Shown: positions 52,701 through 61,700 of the stretch, one piece after another | Layout: the number at the start of each line of letters is the position of its first letter | Numbering within the stretch: the first letter of the stretch is position 1 | Made by a program: the position numbers and the translations under genes | Assembly (NCBI GenBank): GCA_951799405.1 | Contig: OX637334.1 | Coordinates: forward strand, 14,384,001-14,448,000 | Length of the DNA stretch: 64,000 nt | From: Agapetus fuscipes | Lineage: Eukaryota; Arthropoda; Insecta; Trichoptera; Glossosomatidae | Direction of reading: 5' to 3' | Notes under the pieces: generated by a model | Database searches by the model: none | What the model was told of the DNA's origin: nothing | Seen by the model: the letters and a program-made list of their open reading frames with translations, nothing else

Positions 52701-55700
52701 CTTGGAGAATCAGGGATCACCAACCCGTAAGCTGCAATACAATGAAGCAGTCAAAGAGCTACCGCAGAAGATGCAACAGCAAAAGAGGCACATGCAGGAA
52801 AGTACAAAAAAAGATGTGGCCCAGCAACAGGCCACAATGCGACTGCAAAAACCGAAAAAAAAAGTGCAAGAGCAGCCTCAAGAACGGCCTCAGGAGTTGC
52901 AGGAGCAATTTCAAGGAAGCAGCCTCAGGAGATGCAACAGAAACAACAGAAACCACTACCGCAAAATCGAGAGCAGTTGGGTCCAGAGGATCAGCCTTGG
53001 AAAATCCAGGGAGCCAGGCGAAAACGTCGTCAGGCCATGCTCCATGGAACTGCAACATCGACGGACTTGGCGGCGATCACCACCACAAAGATCCTTCACG
53101 CATGGAGATTTGCCAAGGGGACAACCCAGGAGCAGGTCCAGAACTTTGTGCATCAAAAGTGTGATGGACTTATTGTAGAAGTGTTGCCTCTAACAAATAA
53201 GGGAGACTACATGTCCTTCAAAGTTTGTGTACCAGAGGATGGGTGGGACAGGGTGTTCCACCAAGATGTATGGCCTAAGGGCATAAGACTAGCGAGATTT
53301 ATAAATTTTAAAAAATGATTAAAATAACTTATCAGAATGTTAGAGGTCTTTGTATCAAAACTCAAAATTTTAAAGAGAATGTATTGTTGCAAGACGTAGA
53401 CATCATTGCAGTAACCGAATCCTGGTTGAACACCTCTGTCCTCTCATCCGAACTGTTCGACAGTAGGTATACTGTACATAGGCGTGACCGAGGATCTCGC
53501 GGAGGGGGGGTGTTCCTCGCTGTCAAAAAAGCACTGGCCTCACAAAGGCGGATAGACCTGGAGACTAGCGGGGAACACCTCTGGATCAAAATAGTTGTCG
53601 GTCATTCTCCCATCTTTGTATGTGTCCTATATTTCCCATGTAGAGATGGCGAAGAGGATAGACAGCTATTTTATAATTTTATGGATGTAAACTCAGTTGT
53701 GCTGAGGGACCGCAGTTGTATTATCCTAGGAGACTTCAACATGCCCAGTATTAGCGATTCTGCAATACTGGAGTACTCATGTTTCCTGGAGAGCAACTGC
53801 CTAACTCAGCACAACTGTGGTACAAATTATTATAATAATATGTTAGATTTAGTGCTTTGTAATGAAAAAGTGATATGTAGTGTGAGAAAAAGTTTAGAGC
53901 CGCTGGTGAGTGAGGATAAACACCGCCCAGCGCTCTCTGTGTCGGTGCGCCTGCGGGGGGCGCCTCTGCCCAATAGGCTAACACATACACGCACACGTAT
54001 GCAACAGCAGACGCGGGCCGCGCAGAGTGCGCCCGCACCAACACACACACACCCTCACGCACATCTACCATACATAATTGATAACAATAATAATATTCAT
54101 TTTAAGTACCTGGACTATAATAGGTGCAAGGATATTTTAATGTATTACGATTTTGTTAAGCTTTATGACTGTGTTAGCCCTGATTGTGCGTTAAAATACT
54201 TTTTTCTACTCCCATTTGGTAATTTACTAATTACAAAACGGCTAACGTAATCACAATGAAATACATTTCTACACCCGTTGCGTAATGTAACATTACGCAA
54301 CGGGTAACCGTATTGAAATGAAAATGTGCGCATGCACATTGTCAGAATTGGAACCATTTTTTAATTTCAAATGTCAACCTTGTATGGGGGTATGAAGCCC
54401 TGTCAATCCAAGATGGCCGCAAGCGATCAGCTGATTAGGCTTCATACAATATTACTGATATTCGGTAGGTAGGAATTACCGTGGTGATGAGACTTCCAGC
54501 CCTGTTCAGATGAAAATAAATATATTTTATGTGTAGAGTCAAATAAAAATTGTTAATAGTGCTAAAATTTATCGAATTTATTTATCGGAATGCTCCAAAC
54601 AAAGCTTTCCTTTTTTCAAAGGAAAATAAAAGGCTTGAAAGGAAAACAATACAAAAAATTTCACCGCAAAAAATAAACAAATTCAAAAAGTTACTTGGTT
54701 AATAGGTGGGTATGAGGTTGATCACCTATGCTGTAAAAACTTGGTTCACGTGCCAATACAACTGCAGGGCATATGCTTATTTGTGTTTTGGGTTAGAATG
54801 TTTAAGCTTATATGCAGGATGTAAAAGCGCGACCTTATATGTGTCGGCTTGTGGGTATGAATTCAATATGAAACCTAAATATAATTTATCTTTACAACTT
54901 AGGTTAGATTAGATAATCGAAGGGAATGATGAATCACACGTTTTGACAAAGGTAAGGTTTTAATTACTTCAAATGGACGAGTACATTATAATGACTATTA
55001 TTCATTATTTTGTTTAATTCTTTCATGGTCGTAGAAAAAGTATTGTATGCCACTGCACGTAATTAGCCTTTGTAACACTCGTGCTTTCTATTGTGCCATT
55101 CGGCTGCGCCTCATGGCACAAACTAGCACTCGTGTTACAAAGACTATGATTACTAGGCAGTGGCATAAATAACTATTATAATGTTCTTTTTAAGATTTTC
55201 AATCTCTGTGCCCCAAAAAAGAAACGTAATAATTCAAGTAGGACTTACCCCACATGGTACACAAGTGATATCATTAACCGTTTCGATTCTGAATTTATTT
55301 GCTACATACGCACCGCCAGAACGGAATACTTTTTTGAGGTTATTTTTTTACACATAAATTAATTTCCTACCTTAATTACTTGATGAAACTTCAAAATTTA
55401 TGATAAAGTATTTTCATTAGTTATCCAGGAACACAAATCACAAACTTTCAACACATGTTTTCACCTGCTGTTTTATATAAAACCAAGTAAATCACAATAA
55501 TACTACTTAAAAAAATATATTATACGCACATTCCATAACTAGATTTTATATCCATTAGGTTTTATACAATTTTTTTACTCACTTAAATACTCGTCACTAA
55601 AGAGAAAAATGTATTAGTTATTTTACAAAAAAACAAAAAACGTTAACAGTTATACCTATCTGAATAGAGTATACTTGCCTGGATTTTGTTTATAAACATT

Positions 55701-58700
55701 GGTACACACGCGCGGGACGAGAGATCGATCTGTTCTGACGAAATATTTGAGAAAGAATATTTTCAAAATATGTATAATATGAGATTTTATTAGTGTACCT
55801 ATAATGTAAGCAACAAAAAAGTTTGAAAAATTTGAACACCGATGTCAGGGGAAGCTTTAAACTTCGATGACATGCATAGATGCCAGCCGCACTGTATGCA
55901 AGTTACGTCATGACATCTATGCATGCCAGCCGCAGCCAAAGGGTTAAAGGTATAAACTGCAAAAAGCGCCTACATGAGAAATACCAAAGAAACCCAACAA
56001 CTCAAAATTACGATAATTTTTCTCAAAAGCGCGCTCAACTTAAAATGGATATCAAGAATGCCATTCATTAAGCGCGAACTATTATCTGTCTGCTTGTGGG
56101 AATGCATTTAATATGAATCTCAAATGGTATGTATCTTTGCAACTTAGATTATGTAAAGAAATACACAAAATAATTTCCTTGACTCATAGGTTGGTATGAG
56201 GCTGACCACCCATACTTTAAAAAATGGTTCACTTTGCAAATTTCACCTTTGTTTCAGGGAAGGTTGGCAAGAGTTGCAGGACTTATGTTCATTTGAGATT
56301 GGGTTTTTATGTTGTAAGTCAACATGCATTATGTGTAAGCGCGAACTTATAAATTTGTGCTTGTGGGAATGCATTTAATATGAATCTCAAATGGTATGTA
56401 TCTTTGCAACTTAGATTATAGAACTAAACAAAATAATTTCCTTGACTAATAGGTTAGTATGTGGCTGTCCACTCATACTGTAAGAAATGGTTCACCATGC
56501 AAATTTCATCTCTGTTTGAGGAAAAGTCGGCAAGAGTTGCAAGGCTTATGTTCATTTGAGATTAGGTTTTTAAGTTGTAAGTCCACATGGGGCATTTGTA
56601 AGCGCGAACTTTTACCTGTCTGCTTGTGGGAATGCATTTAATATAAATCTCAAATGGCATGTATCTTTGCAACTTAGATTATGTAAAGAAATACACAAAA
56701 TAATTTTCTTAACTTATAGGTTGGTATGAGGCTGACCACCCATACTTTAAAACAGCGTTTTTCAACCTGTGGGTCGCGACCCCCTGGGGGGTCGCGGAGC
56801 CTCTGTAGGGGGGTCGCGAGAGGTCGAGAAAACTTCAGTTTTTTTATACAGCATATAATTTGTGAGACTTAAATAAAAAGTCGATAAGAGTAAAAATTAT
56901 TATATTTAAAATTAAATATATTAATCCCTATAAAATTGTCTAATGTTGACATTTTGCCTTCTTCTTGTATCAAACTCCTAGGAGTTCACCTAGACAGTTG
57001 TCTGACTATGAAAGTTCAAATAAATAAGACCGTTAGTTCGAGTTTCTACGGATTACGGCAAATCAAGCTTGTTAATAACTGTCTACCAATGGAAGCAAGG
57101 AAAGCTTTAGTAAATGCATTTGTGGTATCTAAAATAGACTACTGCAATAGCTTATATGCAGGCCAACCAAAATGTCAATTAAATAGGCTACAATTGGTTG
57201 TAAATGCGTGCGCTCGCATGATTGCTGGTCAGTCGAAATTTACACACATTACTCCTCTTCTCCACAAGCTTCACTGGCTCCGTATACCGGAGCGCATCGA
57301 GTTCAAAGTGTGCACGATGGTCCACAAAGCTTTATTTGGAAAAACACCCAAATATCTCGCTGATTTAATCAAACCAGTCACCCTCGGCAAAAAAAGCCTA
57401 ACACTGCGCTCAGCTGAGACTGGAGCCAAATCAAGGATTGAAGAACCTGTAAGAAGAGTTAACACAGTGTTTGGAGAGCGTGCATTTGCAGTTGCTGGCC
57501 CTCTGGCCTGGAACCACCTGCCACATCATGTGAGAGAGCTAGAGGACCATGGAAAGTTCCGGAATGCACTGAAGACAAGCAAATTTCTGGCATCGTTTGC
57601 ACCAGCGCCCTTGGAGTGACTACATCACGAAACAGCGCTATAAAGAAATCATCAACTCATCATCATCATCATATTAAAAAAAGGGTTGGGGGGTCGCGAA
57701 TTTTTTTTTGATACTAGGGGGGTCGTGTCATGAAAAAGGTTGAAGAACACTGCTTATAAAAAATGCAAATAAAAGAAAATATAAAAAAAACTTTCCGATT
57801 TTGCCGCTAGATGTCAATATATTTTTCATACATTTTATAAGGGTTTATGGGTGTATTTTTGTAGGCGACTCAAACACATACGCGAATAGTACTGTTTTGC
57901 AACATATATACAAAATTTGATTTGCCTTACACCGGGAAGGTTGGCAAAAGTTGCAGGGTTTATGTTCATTTGAGGATTGGTTTTAATTTGTAGGTACACA
58001 TTTAACATTTGTAAGCGCGAACTTGCATGCATTTGATATGAGTTTTAAATGTTAATATATCGCACGCTTAATAATAAAGAGAAATAACTCGAAAATTGGA
58101 AAAATCGAGATTGTGTAATAAAACGCAAGAACAATGCGAGAAGAACAGGCAGAATGCGACAGCCGTTCAATTTGGACGAATATGACCGAGATAAAACATC
58201 GGCCGCCTTTTTCATCCCATACAAGTTGTACTGGGTGTCTGAACTTTAAACGTGATTTCCCAACATTCTTGTTTTTTGAGTTATTGCTCTTTTTTATTAA
58301 ACGTGCGATATCTTTGCAACTTAGATTATAGATTGTAGGGATGACTTACGCTAGCTGTGGACCCCTGGCACAGCCTCATGGGCTGGGACAGTCCCACCTG
58401 CAGTTGGGCGATGTGGAATGAAGAAGTGATGCCCAGGACTTCAAACTTGCCATCATTGAAACTCTGCATACCCACACTGCTGTCTGCTCCCGCATCTGAT
58501 GGAAAATTAACAAAGATTTATTGTCAACAAGGGAAGTGCTTCAACACACATTGCTTTAAAAGCATGTATAAAGCATTATTATTTCTGAATACTCTCAGCC
58601 TTATGCCCGCTTTCCACTGCGAGCGGAGCGGACTCCGTACGGACTCCGCTCGACTAGCAACAGTAAATTTCATAGAAGTGCTTCCACCGACAGCGAGTGA

Positions 58701-61700
58701 GCGGAGCGGACTGAGCGAGTACAAAGAGTTACAAAAGTGGTCGCAGAGTTGAGCGAGTTTCCAGCGGACTCCGTACGGACTCCGCTCGACTAGCAACAGT
58801 AAATTTCATAGACGTGCTTCCACCGACAGCGGAGTGAGCGGAGCGGACTGAGCGAGTAAAAATGAGTCCGCTGTGTCATGGTCTCGGCCGCTAGTTTTCA
58901 ACTGACTCCGCTCCCCCGTGCCCCCCGCGCCAACCCGGGCAGTTGCGTGACAGCGATAAAACACATCATACATGATTTACAAAAACACAACATACATTAT
59001 TTTATAAATTTGAAAATATTAAAATGTATGTTTTATTTCAAACATCGCTGTAGGCTGCAACGAGCCGTCACACACTGCACATCATACATTATTTTATAAA
59101 TTTGAAAATATTAAAATGTATGTTTTATTTCAAACATCTACTTTTTATGTATTAAAGCAAAATAATACATTACTTTTTATTTTTCGAAACAAAAAAAAAC
59201 TTTTTTATTAATAATTAAAATGTTTGATCTGGGCGTAGGCTGCAACGAGCTGTCACACACTGTTATGTCGCCTAGTTAGCTCCGCTAAGCCCGCTGTAGA
59301 TGGAAGGCAAACAACTCTTTCATCTGACTCATCTCATTTCCCGCCTAGCTCACTCCGTCGAGCTCGTTGGCTGTGGAAGGCAAATACCATTATTTTTTAA
59401 AACTCTTTCGAAGGCCAAAACTATCACTCCGCTCCGCTCAGCTATTTCCCGCTCCTGCTCAGCTATTTCCCGCTCGCAGTGGAAAGCGGGCATTATTCAT
59501 TAGATTTGTTAAGCAAAAAATCGGGCTGCAACCTACTTTTTGTAAGGAAAAACTGACTATCCACCAGATTTCAAAAATAAAACCTTTTACTGAATAAGAG
59601 TTACTAATGCTGATGTTATTTGAGATGGGATACTTACAAGGATTTACAAAAAACAACATAGACTAATTCATGGAACAACATAGGATAAACTCATCCACAT
59701 TGTATGACTAAAACAAGAGAAATACACAGCTTTTTAGACATTTCATTCATTTTCCTTTATGAATGGAATGAAATAGAAAAGATGGCAAAAAAGTTGTGAT
59801 GTTGCTCTACCGGATTTGTTACCTAATAGCTAAATGTATATTTTTTGGTTGCTAGGGATTAGGGATTAAAAAAAAAAAAAAATTAGGCTGATTTATTTGG
59901 TAAGCGCTGTTTTTGTGTGTATCACACCTCAAGAGCCCTCTGCGAGCTTGGTCGTCGCTGTAGAAAGCGCCAATTCTCAAGCAAGACCCAGTTGTTGTAA
60001 GGCTGGATGGACCTTTTGATGACCGGTCTTTGGTAAAGGTTTATGAATTTTTCAACCCAGCGAAGAGCAAATTTGAAAATATAAAAAAAAAACGCAACTA
60101 AGCTACACATGTAGTGTAACTTCTTGCCGCGTTATCCCCGAAGGGGTCGCATGTGGCGAGTTGAACCTATTTTTTTTACAGGTAAGGGGGCCGGCCTTAC
60201 ACCAACCACTTCAGTTGAAGTGGAGGTTTCCCAGCTCCCAAAAGTGCTGGTACTCATTTCTTGTGAAGGCTGAGTAAACCTTGCCGGTATTTTATTTTAG
60301 GGTTTGAAATAAACACCGAAACGGGAAATCATTACTGACACCCTCGGTGGGATTCGAACCCGAGCTTTCGGCATGGAATGCAAGCACTCTACCACCTGAG
60401 CTATCGACAGGACTAATATAAATGGTATATTTTTTGTGCTCCGCCGGGATTCGAACCCATGATCTTCCAGTTACGAGTCCGAAGTGTTACCACCTGGACT
60501 ACGGACCGGTCCAAGAGTTGTTATGAATATCCGTATCAGTAGCTGAAACTATCCAATATCCAAAATAAAAATATATCCGTATACATAACTGACATTGATA
60601 TAAAAGTTTTGCATAATTACGGTTAATATTGGACAATGTAACAGAAATTCTGAATCATTTGCTGTTTGATTAAGATACTGTTTCTGCATTTTTAAGTGAA
60701 TGCCTATAATAACCCTTCATATGATTGTAAAACCAAGTGATACTTAGAAAAACAGTCATACAATTTATGTTCTAATTTATTTGTAGGTTTTACACTTTTA
60801 CAATTCCTTAACCCTTTGGCTGCGGCTGGCATGCATAGATGTCATGACGTAACTTGCATACAGTGCGGCTGGCATCTATGCATGTCATCGAAGTTTAAAG
60901 CTTCCCCTGACATCGGTGTTCAAATTTTTCAAACTTTTTTGTTGCTTACATTATAGGTACACTAATAAAATCTCATATTATACATATTTTGAAAATATTC
61001 TTTCTCAAATATTTCGTCAGAACAGATCGATCTCTCGTCCCGCGCGTGTGTACCAATGTTTATAAACAAAATCCAGGCAAGTATACTATATTCAGATAGA
61101 TATAACTGTTTACGTTTTTTGTTTTTTTGTAAAATAACTAATACATTTTTCTCTTTAGTGACGAGTATTTAAGTGAGTAAAAAAATTGTTTAAAACCTAA
61201 TGGATATAAAATCTAGTTATGGAATGTGCGTATAATATATTTTTTTAAGTAGTATTATTGTGATTTACTTGGTTTTATATAAAACAGCAAGTGAAAACAT
61301 GTGTTGAAAGTTTGTGATTTGTGTTCCTGGATAACTAATGAATATACTTTTTCATAAATTTTGAAGTTTCATCAAGTAATTAAGGTAGGAAATCAATTTA
61401 TGTGTAAAAAAATAACCTCAAAAAAGTATTCCGTTCTGGCGGTGCGTATGTAGCAAATAAATTCCGAATCGAAACGGTTAAGACCCCATAGAGCGAATAC
61501 GTCCAAAACGGTGTTCTGGGTTTTAAATGTCCATTATGTTTAATTTAAAAAAAAAATCTGTTACTGTCAGAATAAAATAAAGAAATGTATAATTTACAGA
61601 TTGACCGTTTCAAAAAATGATAAAAGTTATTTGAATTCTGTCAAAATGAACACAAACTTATGAAATATTACGAAATAATGCTATCTGGGTTCAATGAATA

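Larger units (their letters stand above)
52552..56067 (+). mobile_element. Bicistronic LINE, interrupted twice, reverse transcriptase lost
   Basis: The pieces are ORF1 (52552-53318), ORF2 start (53315-54204), ORF2 continuation 55178-55277 (VLFKIFNLCAPKKKRN, TYPTWYTSDII) and 55944-56067 (KGINCKKRLHEKYQRNPTTQ, KRAQLKMDIKNAIH). Between them are the 975-bp element (54205-55177) and a TTAA-flanked MITE (55278-55943). After 56067 the sequence switches abruptly to a tail module, so the polymerase domain is missing. Confidence 0.85.

Noticed and set aside
53751..54071. 106-codon minus-strand frame
   Set aside because: It is the antisense of the LINE ORF2 endonuclease and the CA-rich stretch.
56175..56752. 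Regularly spaced direct repeats resembling an array
   Set aside because: The units are ~265-bp transposon tails with variable linkers; nothing CRISPR-like in a eukaryotic genome.
58357..59503. Several 66-131-codon frames with repeated peptides, also at 18842-19471 and 47158-47436
   Set aside because: They are translations of the Harbinger-like MITE's palindromic GC-rich repeats and recur in all copies in several frames. The 58357 frame also reads a DGK exon on the wrong strand.
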